A stretch of DNA of 64,000 nucleotides. Origin: Caprimulgus europaeus. Taxonomy: Eukaryota; Chordata; Aves; Caprimulgiformes; Caprimulgidae. Positions within the stretch are counted from its first letter, which is position 1; every line of letters begins with the position of its first letter. The notes below the pieces were generated by a model that saw only the letters and a program-made list of their open reading frames with translations, ran no database searches and was not told the origin of the DNA. The DNA lies in contig OU015540.1 in the NCBI GenBank assembly GCA_907165065.1, positions 3,828,001 to 3,892,000 of the forward strand, written 5' to 3'. Below are positions 24,684-39,186 of this stretch, in pieces. Position numbers and translations under genes: made by a program.

Positions 24684-27600
24684 GCATTGCGCTTGAGGTG
24701 CAGCAGTTCCCATACGTTTATTTTTACTTCACGGTGGCAAGACTTCTGTGACTGAACTCTAGCAGAGGAAAGGCTGTGGGTTTGTTGAAACCTCTGGCCA
24801 AACTCTTTCTCCATGTTGGGAACAGCTACCACACTCTATCTCATACTTGCAGAACAACTCAGCTTACCACGGTTTAAACCAAACTTCTCAACAATCTTTT
24901 CCATTCTCTATTGTCCTCACTGTGTCCAGCGCTGCCAAATTTCCTTAGGTACCTCCACAGCCTAAATTATACAGTAAATCTTACTCCTGTGCTCATGGAC
25001 TCAAGCCACCACTCTGGTTGTTGACATTAGTCAAGGTCTAACAAGATCTACCATCCATGCTTCCAAAAAATTTATGCCATCAAGATGCCATTATCCAGTG
25101 GTACTCATATTGTTTCATGCAGCTAAAATCCGTTCCACTAATAAAAATGATAATGGGTCAGAATCCATATCGATCACATATCCGCCCATCCATCTCGCCA
25201 TCTCTCCACCATTTCCATAATCCTTGAGCACCACTTGTTAGTGTGCTGCAGGAACTCATCCAAAATGCTTTAAGATCCCTAAATTAATCATGGAAGACTC
25301 ACCTTCCTTTCCACCAGGAAAAACAAAAGCTTGAAATTCAAGGGGAGGGCTGAAATCTACTCGGCTGATTGGCTGGAGGATGCCTTCTCGCCCACACGTC
25401 CTGCTCAGTAACATTTCCAAATATTTTTGAGCAAGCTGAAAACAATTGTGTTGGAGGGGCAGAGAGGGCCTGCTAATACCCTATCGGTTTCACATTCTTA
25501 GGAGAGTTCCCAGCCCACCGATCTGCCGTCCTATATCAGGCAATGAGCCTTCAGCTGGAAACTTTACCCTGGCTCTACCTATTGTCCAATGTTTTCCTTC
25601 CTGCCAGATGATTGGAATCACACCAGTTGTTAATTTTACACCTGCTGTTTGTGAATATCCCTGGGTGACCTTTCCGACAACAGCCAGCCCGGGGGATTTC
25701 TTGGTGGAGAGATGCGCATACATGCATGCGGGAGCAGATAGAAAGGGAACAGGAAAGGGCCTCCTGATGAATGATGAGGGATTAAAATAGCTCCTGCTGG
25801 GGCCATGGTGGGATATTGGACAGCAGGAATGATGAAGCGGATGTTTAAAACGGAGTAAAGTGTCGATCTAAGCACAGTGGGCAAAACAGTGTTACCAGAT
25901 CCCTTCCTCTTTCCAGCTCTCTCCTTGTGCTCAGCTGGCTGAGCAACACCACCCCCAGAGCTTCTGACAGAAGAAGAGTGTCCTGAGATCCTGAAACCAA
26001 GGTCTGGAAAGTCAAAAAACTTTTTCATTTGGGAATCTGAAAGGAATATCTGCCCTATGGCCCCATTCATCTCTCCCTTACCTTGGTGTAACTGACCTTA
26101 ATGCCATCTCTGGAAGGTATTAATCACCCCAAGAGGGATGTGTCAGTACAGCACGAACAGGAAAAGCCATTGGCTTCGCAGTCCTGAATTCTAGCTGGTC
26201 TGAGGAAGTCACAGGTGCTCAGATATCACTGTGACCAGCTTTAATACTCAGATTAGGTTAAACAGATCTAGCCCACATTAGAACTGCTGCATTAAGTGCA
26301 CTCTGGTTATTAAAAATGATTTATGGGGCCAGAGATGGATCAGAGGAGAAACTGTCCATGGGCTGGAGCCAGCTCACCTCACCATTTCCTATGGCAAGCT
26401 GGTACTTGGCTGTAGAAAGTGGAGCCAGTACACACGTAAGAGCAGGAGATGGCACATTTCCCTCTGAGGGAATGTGGAACATTGGATAAATATCTCAACA
26501 CAGTGGTGGAAGTCTGCTGAGCCGTAGCAGATGTTCGGGGACAGGCAAGCCTGACCCTTGCGGAGGAGAAATCGCTGATGTGGATATCAACACGATTCTG
26601 TGTGTACGCTGCTCATCCACAGGCCTCCATCCTTCCTGGCACAGCAGTGATCAGTCTGCCAAGCAATCCCTCTCCCAGCAGTCTCAATATGCCCTTTCAC
26701 CAGAGAATGTCTCTGGCTCAAGAACTGGTTCTCTTCAGAGATGATGGGACAAATCTTGCTGTTTGCAAAGCTCCTCTGCCCTCTAACGTGGCCAAGCACA
26801 ACTCAAATGGAAAAAAAGCCTTCTCAGATCTGAACCCCAGGTCCAAAGCAAGCTGGAAGAGTCTGGGCCAGCAGCCCCCAACTCTTGTAACTTGTCACTG
26901 TAACAGGACAAGGGGACCCCACAGTGTTCTAGGTGCCATCTTGCAAGTAAGGTTCTCACTGCATGTAAGTTAACGATCAGCTCCACCGTATCTTGTGCAA
27001 AATGGGAACTCTGAGAGTTGGCCACTTCCCAAATTGAAGAACAACATTCTGACAACCTAAACTCCCACTAAAGTTTTAACCCCAGAAGACATTGCTCACA
27101 TCTTCTTCTGACCAAGTGTGGAAGACAGGAGCGTTTCTGCAGAGCGCCAGTCTCCAAGCGCCAGGTGAATAATCTCAATGGCCATGTGACACGCCTCTCG
27201 GAAGAAAGGATGTCCCTGACTAATTGCTTTGCTATGGTGCTCTTGTAATTCCTTCTTCTGAGACTTTCAGGCCAGCAAGCCGCCACTTTCTAAACACTCT
27301 TGGCCAGAAACTCACTCAAACTCATGGCCAGCTGCAAACAGTGGGATGCACCAAGGGCAGCATTGGAAGGGGTCTCTGTGTCACGTATCTCCAAACCCCT
27401 GGAAACCAGGGGAACAATAGTTGTTATCCCAAAAAAATGATCCCTCAGCTGAGTGAAACGCACCTTTGAAGATCCGAGATGGCAGATGAGCTTCTCTCTG
27501 CAGCCCCACAGATACACTAACAGTCATCTGCATCTCTGGATTCAGTCCTGTCTTGGCCAACTCAGTTTAGAGAAGGTTTTGTTTTTCTTGGGCTGTTTTT

Positions 27601-30600
27601 GTTTACAGCTGCTTGACCGAGGCAGAGAGTTCACCAGCAGCTGAATGCAACCCAGGCTCTCCCAAGTGTAAGTTCTCCAGCGAAACATCTGGTTACAAGG
27701 CAAGGTCAAACGGGCTTGAAATGGGAGAGGGCCACAGAGCTTCTCCACAGCGATGCAGCCAGCTGGGAAAAGAACAGGCTTTTCTGGGTATGTTTGAGCA
27801 TTTGGCTGGGAAAGGGAAAAAGAAAAAGAGAGAAAGAAACAGATACTGCAAAAAATCCAGGGATCAAGAGGCTGGTTCTTTTATTGGTTAAAAATCCAGA
27901 CCACCCTAGTTGCCACATGAGTTGCTGAGTCTTATTTAGCAGGAGTTCTAGTTGTTCCCAAATAGACAGAAGGTCTCTTCAAGTCCCTCATTTACACATA
28001 TTTACCAGTGTATATATGTTATAATTTCTCTAGTCCCTGCAATTCTGGAACTACCTCAGATACACATCTCAGGCAGAAGACCTTCTTCCCACTCTCTTCT
28101 TTCTATTACTTACCTCTCACAATTTTACTAGAGCTGAAAGGATAAAGATAGACCTGACCTGCAGCACACTGCAAACCTTGAGCTCCTAAGTTCCTTAGGA
28201 CAAGGACCACCCATTGCTCTGGGTTTATCCAGCACCTAGCACCACTGGTGTCCCAGCTGATGTTGACAGTATTAACAACATTGTTCATGAATGGCATGAG
28301 AGAACCAAAGAAATAATTCATGAAGCCTAAAGAATGAAGCTTTCCATGAAATCCCAGGGAATGTTAGCAGCAATCTAACATTTAGGATTTCCTTGTTTTT
28401 TAAAAAAGCCTTATTCCTCAAAAAAAGAATCAGGAAAACCCTCATGTGAACCAAATGACCAACCAAGCACACAGAACACCTATCAAGAGAGAAAGCTCAT
28501 CATGGAGACACAGTGGGAACTGTTTGGTGAACTGGGATTGATTCATGGACTACCAAAAAATAGCAGAAAAGAGTAAATTCACATTATGGCATTTCTACAG
28601 CATAAGTTGACCAGCCATAATAACACTAATCCTTAGTATATGTTTTTCAGAGAGAAACAAGTGAAGAATAATTGTCTGAGCATGGGACCAAGCACTATTT
28701 CTGAGCTTTGATGCTTCCTCCTTTAGGGACCTTCACTAAATCTCTCAACCTTTTTGTGCTTGAGCATCCTTCTCTAAAAGGATAAGGACAATAGCAGTCA
28801 CTCACCGACTTCACCGGGTAATGAATGATTCAGATAGCTCTCATCGACCTCTTCAAGTCCTACACACAATATCCGATGTGTCATGCAGCAGTTCGCATCA
28901 GCCAGAAAGCTATCATCTCCTAATGGGACTGAGTTTCAAGGGTGATGGACAGGGCAAAGCCTGTGGAAGGACTTGGCCTCTGAAACTTTTTCCTCTGGCA
29001 TCTCTGTCCAAGCTGGGACTGGTTTGCAGAAGGATCCACTTTCCTGTGGAGGGAAGTACAGAGAGGGGGGGGGACAGCTTGCGCTGAGTGTGTGACTGTC
29101 ATTGCACCGGGTCACGCAGGAATCTGGACGTCAGGGGCAGAAGCACCTTTTGGGGCACAGCACATCAGCTGCTGCCTTCATGCTCCAGAAATAAAGGACT
29201 CCAAATCCGAACCTGGAAGCCAACCAAAATGCCAGAAGATTGTCATGGTTTGTATGTGCATAATCTGACGCCTAATTTGCATGCATCGCTTGTGTATCTT
29301 AATCCCAGCTTTCCCGAGGATGCTGTCCCATCCCTGATCCCATCAGCAGATGGACTACATCTGCCCAAATGAAAGCCACAGTTTCACCCTACTCATTTTT
29401 TTCTGGCCAAACTGCTGGATGCAGCTGTTACTCAGGTCCTTGCTTTCTGTTGCCTTTGGTCTGAAGGAGGAGATTTTCTTTCACAAGCTCGTTACCGTTT
29501 CAGTCATCCTTCAGGCTGCTCGGACATGAGCAAGCTCTGATCTGGAGTCACTGTGCTCCAAGGAACACAATCAGCACTTCCTAGCACATAGTACTGGCGA
29601 GTTTTTCCCTGGCTGGGAGCACAGATCCTGTGCAAAATCATGCACAGACCAGCCAGTTACTCGTAACAGTCTATAAAGGGCACATCTGGACTGGGACTCC
29701 CCTCAGACATGTGTGGGAGTGCCAATGCAGACCATTGCTCACTTGAACACAACCCTCACCTTCAAAAACTTATTTGCAAAAAGCCAACCATGAGACTTTG
29801 CAATTTTCTGCACCTCTCATCCCATAGGTAGGATCCAATGAAAAGGGATGTTTGCTCTGATCATCTAGTGTCTGTAAATAGTATTGGAGGGGTGAAATGG
29901 AACCTGGTGCCATGCTTTACCCAGAAAGTCTGGTGGACAACCCAAGACACATATTCCATCCTCTAAACAACAAGAACACAGAGAATCACACTCTTATTCC
30001 TGAATAAGTGCCCCCCAAAACTGAGCCAGTGGCACCAGCAAAAAGTGTATTTGCAAGCCCACAGACTTGGATTTATGAGGAGAAACTGACTAGTCTAAGG
30101 GCAGGCAAACCCACTTCAGAGCACTAGGTGTGCACAGGTTGGAACCCACTGTAGAAACTGAGCGTGAAAAACAGCACAGTAAAATGTTGATTCACCTTCA
30201 TCCCTTTCTCTTCTGTCTTTTCTCTCTCACAATGCACAAGAGTCCCTCTAGAAAATGTCATCTCATGTCTTTCAGCTGTGATAAAACAACCTTCCAGCTA
30301 CCTCCCCCAAACCCACCCGTGAGTGCACTAAGAGCAGAGTTTTGTCATAAGGTCAAGGGTCAAATAGTTCCCCTCTCCCTCTATTTATTTACCTCCTCCA
30401 GGTGGATTCAGGTAATTCCCATCCTCTCCTGGGCAAAAGGGCTTCTTTGCTTGTTGAAGCTGTACCAAAGGAGCCAGCAAGGTTTGGCAAGGCTTCCTTG
30501 CTCTCTGCTGCCAGGAGGGACTGAACCACATTGACAGAAACTGTCTGGCACTTGGGCATTTTTATTCCTTTTCTGTTAAGCAGAAGCAATTTTGTTAAAT

Positions 30601-33600
30601 TAGTAAAACTGTTCCTTTTCTCTGGCACCCTTAACTTTTTGTTACTTCTATCCAGCTTGAAACATCCTTTCCTAGGTAATATTCACTCAGAAGCCAAACC
30701 TGCTGCCTCCATCCACCCAAGCAACAAAGACACTCCTGTGCTGTCCGATCTGGTGTCAGCTGGGGAGCAGCAATGAACCCACACACCCATCCCCACTTCT
30801 CTGCAAAGAGCTCCCACTGCCCACTGGTCCCAGGAGGTGATGTCCTCCAGCACTGCATCCCAGCTGGGAAAGGTCCCTGCCCCCCTCCCCATGGCTTTGT
30901 GGGTACACCTCCATTGTCTCCCCGTACCCATGGTCTAAGGGTGCTGACTGAAAGCATCTGCTGTGGCTGAGCAGCTGTCCAGGCACGTTGAATTCAAGCT
31001 CAGTCGCACTCCCATGGGCTAGGATCACCCTGTTGGATCACCAACCCTCACATTGCACTGGGAAAAATCCTAAACCAGGGAAACTGTCCTTAAAGCTTGT
31101 TCCCTCTCCAGTTATTCACAGCAGGGATAAGTAAGGCCTCGTCTATAATCACCTAAAAACATCACATGATTCATGCTCTCACAGCACAACAGCTGAGCAC
31201 GCTGCAGGATACACAGCAACATACATTGGTGATGCACCATTACACACTTCCCCATTGCAAGCCCCGTTGAAATGCTGCCATCAAATTATTTCAACTGATC
31301 AAAGTAGGAAAAAAATAGAATATTAAAGCCCCAGATAACAAATTAATAAGAATAAAAGCATGTAGGTGAGAATTAAGAAGGCATTAACATTCTGATGGCA
31401 TCTGCTGCCTAAATTAAACTACAGGGAAAAAAAAAATGAGTTCAGCTGACGCTCAGGATCAGGACAAATAGTTCTCAAATGGAAATTACAGTTTTGAAAA
31501 TTATGCACCAAAAAAGGATCCAATTGAGGACATTTCTGGTTTGTGAAGTTCTTTCTCCAGGTGGGGATCTCAGGCTTGACTGGAGGGCTGGCAACATGAT
31601 TGGCAAGATGCTGGAGCTGTCAATTCCTGCATCCCACTGCAGGACCAAACTGGCCCATAGCCCAGCGGGGCCAGTATCTTGTCACCTTGTCACCTCTCTG
31701 GTCCCTCTGGGGTTCTGTCCCCTTTTGGAATTGCACCATATGGATATGGTGTGTAAAATGTGTTTCATTCATGCAGACATCAACATGGAAAAGGAGGAGG
31801 AATTAGGCCTGGATTTTCAAAGGAGTTCAGTGTTAAATTATGTGGATAACTGCATCCGTAATTTACACGAGCAGTTACTGTGACAACTAATAGTGAACGT
31901 CATAAGCAGCCGGTTGAGCATGTAATGATTTGAGTTATATGCACCATCATGTCTCTTTGGCACACCAAATTAGGTGTGCATACACATTTTGCATGCCCCA
32001 AAGGACTTCTACCTCAGCAAAGAACCTTAATTTCACAGCACAAGCCTGATCTCAGCAGCCTAGCACAGCACAGACAGTTTTATGCAATGCAAAGAGCTGG
32101 CACAAGCTCCACAGCCCAGGTCAGAATGGATCCTCAGACAGCTAATTAATTTTTACTGCTCCTTTGTGAACTGTAAATTACCCTTCATTTCCTAGATTTC
32201 TGTCCCATTTTTTCGCCTGCCTTTCTCTAGTGAAGCAGTAAAAAGGGAAAAGTGCCAATAATGGGCTCTCGTTGTGATAAAAGCAGCCAGGACTCACTCA
32301 CACTTTGAACAATGCTCTGCTTATGACCAGAATACAAAGGCAATTGGGTTGCAAGAAACTGGCCACAGATAATGACTTTTCCTGGAGATGGGAGGATATG
32401 AGGAATGTTTTAAAAAGAAGAGGGGAGGGGGGAGTGTTTGTTTTTGCAAGACAAACACAACCAAGCTCGTCTCTTGCAGAGGGTTAAAACCAAGATAAAT
32501 AATCTTTGCTTAGAGACCAACTTCATCAGTATTGCCTGCACAAGAGCAGAGGGAAACTGCTTACACCGCTGAACCGCTAACAGCCTCACCTTCTCACTCA
32601 GACAGGAAAGAAGAGCCTCTCTCCGAGCAGAGTGACCTTCAGACCACACACACAGCAGCCCCTGAGCAAGCGGTGCCGGAGCAAGGATGGGCGGCTTTAT
32701 TGCAATGCTGCCGTGACTCTGGTTAAAGACTAAAGGTGCTGATTCTGCTGAATCCACATAGCATCACCCTCCCAAGGAACGACCTACTACTACATACAAA
32801 CCTGCCAAGACATGGATCTGGTGAAACTTTGGGATCCAGTGCATGTTCTTAGCCGATGCCACTGTTACCCAAACCTGTTTCTTTCAACCACACACCTATC
32901 AGAGGCAGAAGTAGCTGTGGGGAAGAGATCGGAACACATCTGAGATGAACTTTGCACAGGCTCTGCTGAAATTCAGGACAGCTTCAGCATGGTGAGAATC
33001 ACTTCACCCTTGTGTCAGGACACCAGGATTTGCATTACATCTGTGAGCAACAAAAAGGTATTACTGGAATTTTCATGTGGTTGCATCTCCCAAATGCTCC
33101 TTGAAAGGCCATGGCCGCAAGAACATACGGAAGATCTCTGGGTCCATGCTGTTGGGATGCTGCAGGAATGAGAACACAGCATTGCTAGGGTGCCTTTATG
33201 GGGCCTTCAGCATATTTATATTGCAAAACAACACATTCCTCAGCTCTGACAGAGCCTCTTTTTATCTCAGCTGCAGATTCCTGAGTCGAAATTGCCGCCA
33301 GATGACTGTGCACAGTGAGTTAACGGCCACAGAACCTGAGCTTCTCCTGCCTCAAGTCATTTACCCATCGCATCAATGACGTTATCGTGTTCAGCTCATA
33401 TTTACTACAGCTACAAACTGATTCAGAGAAACCTGGAGTACAGGATTAATCATTACTCTTGGGATGTTGAAAATGGATACCAGAACGGACTTCCAAATTA
33501 GGTATCTAAAAGTCCTGCATCTCCCAGGAGAGCTCCATTACATCTCCCTACTCTTTCTAATGGAATCTATAGCACATGAGCACGGCTTTGCCTCCCACAA

Positions 33601-36600
33601 GCCCTTGCTGCATAATTAGCCCCAGCTCAGATTGCTGCTTTCTGTTAATGGCTGGAGAACCACTTTCTTCAGGCTACTGAGATGTAAAGAGGAAATGTTT
33701 ATTGCAAAATGCAAGTCAACCACAGCTAGTGGGTCTGGGCCGTGGTGGAGGGATACAGAAATGGCTGCTGCTTTCTTTTTTTTTTCTTTTTTTCCCCTCA
33801 GAAATAGAACTCACTAAAAATAGCAGTTCCTCAGGAACAAGACTGCCTGAAAATAGCTGTTTCTCAGGAGCAGGGCTGGCTGCTTCTGAAAGAAGTAGCT
33901 ATTAATGTATAATTGTCCCTAAGGCTGGTTTCTGAGAAAATGCTGTATGTACAGAGGGCTGTAAAGAGATATGTTCACAGGCGGGAAACACAGGCACCCC
34001 GCGCTTGTCAGAGGACCTGTAAACTCCAGTAGCTCACGTAAGAGCATTTGCTTCACTCCTCTTAGGCACAGTCAGATCCAGCACTGCACTGGGAGGTATT
34101 TTCCTCTGAACTGGTAAAAGCAGTGCTTGGGGATGCTCTTATTATCTAGACCAGTAGATGACAAAGCCCTTAGCAGCTCTAACCAAGCCTACACTGGTTC
34201 TTCTCCCAGGACTGAGAAAGCCTTACAAGCTAGAGCCAGCTCTGAAACTCCAGCACTCTCTTTCCAAAGAAGATCCAAGAACTTTGTTGAATTGCAGGTT
34301 GTGCAATCTCCTTCCAATTTCCTTCTCTACTCAGCACTTAGAGTTTTCTCACACAGATGCTACAGGGCAATAAATCTTGTGAAGAATGGCCCTACGTTTC
34401 TCCCACTATGGCGTTGCCTTATAATGAGGAAAGACAAATTGCTTGTGAGATTGGTTGATTGCTTGGTTATTCCCTAAAATGTCTCACTCATCCCTCTCAT
34501 ATCACCATGGGTTCAACAGCTCATTTCTTGTATCTTCTTTTTCCTTCCCAGCACAGCCAGAAAATATCTGCACAGAGGCCATTCTCCTCCTCTTCTCTCC
34601 TTGAGGAAAACTCTAGCTGACCAAAAGAAACAGAGATCATAAAAGGTCCAGAAAAGGCAAATCTTGCAAAGCAGCAGCTTTAAGGAAATGGTAGCGCAGA
34701 TGAAGGACAGGGGGCTCTGACTGAGTGCTGTCACCATTTCAATCCCACACCACCAGTGCCAGAAACCATAGTAGCCTCTGCTGAGAGCATCCTTAGATCC
34801 CAAAGGCTGGTTTGGGAGGATTGGGCTGTGCCACCACTGTATGGAAATCTATAGATTGCTTCTTGCAGGCTCTGCTTTAAGTCATATCTCTCCCCTGTTC
34901 ACCAGTGATCTGATGCTTCAGCATTCCAACAACAGCAGAAGCTGCTTTCTGGAGGAGTGAGGCTGAAGTTCTAGCCCCTGAGTAGCCCAAGGCAGGTCTT
35001 TTAGCTCAAGAAATCACTCTCTGTTTTCCTGACCGAATTCCAGCAAAAGAAATTACATTCTGCTTGCAATTACAGCAGGCTGCAATTTTCATTACGGAAA
35101 CTACCTTGAGTTCTGTGGGTACAACAAAGACAGACATTCCCAGATTTCATTTTAACCTCGTTTGCTTAGGAGGGAGTACGAGAGAAGCTGCAGCCAGGCT
35201 GATTTCACATATTCACAGCTGTGGGAAACTCATAAAACACAAAATATATGGAGCCAGAACTCTGGTGCCTGACAGGGCCAGGCAAAATTAGAGCAGGTAT
35301 AGATACCCCTGCCACACAGCCGTGACATCCAACCACACTGGCAACTGATCTTCCCCTTCCCTCTTGCGAAGTGGTGTTGTTATATAATCTAAACTGCATA
35401 CATAAAGGGCAAGATCAATAATATACAGATATATACCTATGCTCCTTGCATCTTTATTATGTCAAAGTTTTGAAAAACGCCTTGGGACCCTCAAATCCAA
35501 TAGCCCATGAAAGACAGAGTGCTTGGCAACATTTCCGTGTGATAGCAGCAGGGTGAGGATTTTTTACAGCTCAGATCGGTTTGATTAAACAAGCATTTCG
35601 TTGCAGCCGTCATACAGCCCTCATTAAAAAATACTCTACATTTGTGTAGCATTTATCATCCAAGAATCTCATCATGTTTTACCAAATGTAATTAATTAAA
35701 CTTTACAACTCCCCTCGGAGAGGGATAAGGAAAATGGAGAGTCGCCTTAATCCATCACTGAGCTGCGGCAGACAGTGGGGTAGAGGAAAGCAGCTGTTCA
35801 ACAGCACGCAGCAGCACTAGGACAAGAGAAGATCTCCAGGCAAAGGCACCCAGGGAATGTACTACACACCTCGTGTTTGCCTGAATCATACACATCCACC
35901 AGGGGTTAAATGCCAATTCTTGCAGATAAGAAGGTGATTTGTCTCCCTCACCTCACACCCCAGCTCTGAGACACCTGGCTGTACAGTATTACAACTATTG
36001 AACCCCCAGCACTGTTAAAGACCAGGGGCAGCCACAACCCTGACCAGAACCAAGGGAGGCAGAAGATATAAAGCCACAGAGCCACAAATTGCTTCTCACA
36101 GTACTGGAATGCTGTGCAAGCTGGTGCTTAAAGTGGAAGGGAGGGTAAAGTCCCCTTAATCCCTCGCTTACTTCCCTCTCCCCTCCCCATCAGTAAATCC
36201 ACACCTGTTAAAGGTCACCCTGAAATGAAATACAGTTGAATACTTCCTGCTGCAGCTTGGCTCCCCTGTCCCAGTCCCCTGCAGTCCCTCCCAGTTCACA
36301 CTGCAGAGCAAGAGAGGGAAGGGGGGTGCCCATGTGCCCTGCTTGAATGTCAGAGTCGCATGGCTGAAATCCCACCCGACTCTTAGCTGATCTTTAGAGA
36401 GGAATCTCGTTCTCACCCTGGCTTTAAGCTCCTTTCTTGCCGAGCGTATAGGATAACATGGCCACTGGGCAAGCCCGATTAGACAGCTCTGTTCTGCCAC
36501 TTTCAGTACTTTGCAAAAAGCTAAAATTTGATCTGGTACAAGTTGGGGAGGGAGTGGAAAGCATCACTCATTTGTGAGTGAAGTATGACAACAAAAACAC

Positions 36601-39152
36601 AGAGATACGTGTGGGGAGAGAAGGATGCAAAGAAACACGCGTGCATCCATGCTGCACTGCAGAGAAGCACTGAGAAAAGGGAGAGCAGATGGAGGAGCAG
36701 GTATCTGACCAGGTCACTCACCAGCTCATCAAACACAGCCGTGAGTCCTGCAGTGGTGACTGCATCTATTGATTGGAGGCATGGTCTAAGTCTCTGGGTG
36801 TGCAAGTACCAAACTGGAAGGCCTGGGCTACGTATGTAGTGAGAGACAATTTGCTGGTGAGGGCTGAGCTGTGGCTCTCCCCCTGCAGCCCTACAAACCT
36901 CCCGATTCCTTTGTGTCTTCTAAGAAGATGCTTAGCTCACCCAAGGGTAAAAAAATAAGACACGAGGTCTAAATGCACTCCTAAGCACTTACTTCAGTCT
37001 GATGTCTTCTCACTATCACAGGTTAAGCGACTGCGGCCATCAGGAAGAAAGAGAACCCCTGGGATACAAGTCCTCCCAGAAGTCCTGAATGGGGGGATGC
37101 ACTGAGCTGAACTGGAGACTGGCTGTGGCCTGAGATCTGCAGGAAGCAACACAAATGGGTGACACAGGGCTGTGGAAGCGATAATGTCCCAAACCCATCA
37201 GTGCCTTTGGTCTGAATAAGACCCACGTCAGCTACTGAGCTTCTTCCAAGACAGAAGCCAGCAGAGGGAGAATGGCCACCGACTGCTTCAGCTGGGAAGA
37301 TCACATAGACAATTTCCACTCAAGGCTATGCACAGGCTGAGTATTTCCATCAGAGGTAAATGTGGGAAGCGAGGAAAGAGAGGAAAAGTACAAGAATTGT
37401 GCTGGAGGAACTGTCAGAGGATTCAAAGATGGTAACAAACTATTTTTTTTAAGCCTCTGTCACACTGATTATCTCCAAATCCTCCCCTAATAATATGAGG
37501 CCCATTTGTACAACTTCTGCTGGGCCACTCACACTTTGCCAAACAGACACGTTGGTAAAATGGGATTCATCACAAAGGTCTTCCCCCATGCTCATGAGTG
37601 CAGATCTGCTTGCACAGATGGAAGATGTGTCCAGTCCTGCCTTTCTGGATTGATACCCCTATGGCTTTCCCAGTAGGCACATGTCTTTCCTCTTTTTAGC
37701 ATGAAGAAACAGTTTTTCACTGGTCCCTGGTTTTATTTTCATGTTTGTCGATGGGAAGCAGGCAGTCTTAGATAAAAGCTGTGGCTGCAGCAGATTTACC
37801 TTAGTGAAAATACCTGCTTTGGCTTTGCAAGTGTTTTAATTAATGTAAATTATTTTACTCCACTTTACTACTGATAGCATGTAATTATCTCCCCACAGGT
37901 ATATATTTAGCTAACCAGCAGGCTGATCAAAGACCTACAAAATTAGGTAACTTCTGCAACTGACACTAGAAAGAAGCAAAGGCCAGCAAGATGGGATCAA
38001 AGGAGGAGGGAGGAATTCCCCCTCCCCAGTCCTAAACACAGGGCTCAAATTTCTCCACCTGAGAAGACAATCAGAACATTAACTGACACATTTTTATCAG
38101 AGGAGCATGAAGATGCACCGATACTCAAGCGCTGCGAAGGAGAAAAGGACTATGTACATGCTAAACTATTAACCACTGGTAAGCGATCTCCTTTGTAAAG
38201 TGTTTTGAGGTTAACTAAGGAAAATGGCTGTGTAATAACACAGAGCAAGCAATCCGCTTACAATCATAGGTTAATTCTCTCAACTGCTTTTGCTGGGTCA
38301 ATCCCTAGGTATTATTATCCATACAAGGCAATTCACCGTTTTCCTGAGGAAGTCTGGCCATGGAAGAGATTCCAAACTCCACACTCCTTTCTTATCTGGT
38401 TCAACTCAGGAGTCTAGTTTCCACTGCAAGCACAATTTTAGGTGAATGAGGTTGAGATCTACACTGAGCAGCTGCTCTGCTCTCACCACATTAAACTATT
38501 CATACAACTGAAAAATAACAGACTGGATCAAGCTACCTGGGATGACAACTTTTCTCCAAATTACTGACTGATAAAACATGCATCTCTCCATTCAGCTTCT
38601 GGAAGTACTGGTAGCCCACCATTTCTCTTTCTCCTTGATGGCCACTTAACCTGTGCTGGTGGGAAAACATCAGGATGAAATAAGTGTTTAGGAGGCAAGA
38701 AGCACCCTGTGCCAAACCACATGTTTCAGAACCGTATCTGTCCACTTGTGTAGGTTTGATCCTTTATTAAAAGCACTGAGTGCTTTGTCATCAGTTTCAG
38801 TGGGCGCAGGATCAGTTAGGTAAATCCTCGTCTCTTGACCTTCTTGAAGGCCACTCTGTGCTACTTTACACACCTATGGGCACTGTGGCTGCTTATTGCT
38901 GGAGTATGGCAACCTGCCAGGCCCAGGTGAGACCCTGAGTTTGCAAAGGGTGGCACACAGAAGAGAAAAAACGATCCCAGCCTTTAAGATCTTACAGTCG
39001 GAGGGAGGTTGTCTTACGCTTTTTACATCTCCTTTTCAGCAACTTTAATGAAGGGTGTTACTTAACTTTTCAGGCCACAACTGAATCTTTAGTCTGAAAA
39101 CAGCAATTTCATGTGTTATGGTTGCTACCGGAAAAAGGAAACCTCTGTCGTG
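24684..39152. other. Gene-free stretch, AT-rich in places
   Basis: About 14.5 kb with no recognised gene and, unusually, no transposon that I can identify. Open frames are short and overlapping. Homeodomain-like TAATTAATTAAA occurs at about 35690-35700 and a perfect octamer ATTTGCAT at 29275-29282. These suggest possible regulatory DNA but do not prove it. Confidence 0.45.
29275..29282 (+). promoter_or_regulatory. Octamer motif ATTTGCAT
   Basis: Exact match to the POU/Oct consensus, continuing as ATTTGCATGCAT, which also gives a second overlapping TGCAT half-site. An 8-bp match occurs often by chance, so its function is only a suggestion. Confidence 0.25.
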
Positions 39153-39186
39153 TCTATTGACGTCGTTGGCAAAATACGTCAATAGA
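39153..39186. repeat. Perfect 11-bp inverted repeat with paired CRE half-sites
   Basis: TCTATTGACGT and its exact reverse complement ACGTCAATAGA are separated by 12 bases. Each arm contains the CREB/ATF half-site TGACGT. The spacing could suit a stem-loop or a symmetric protein-binding site. Confidence 0.95.
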
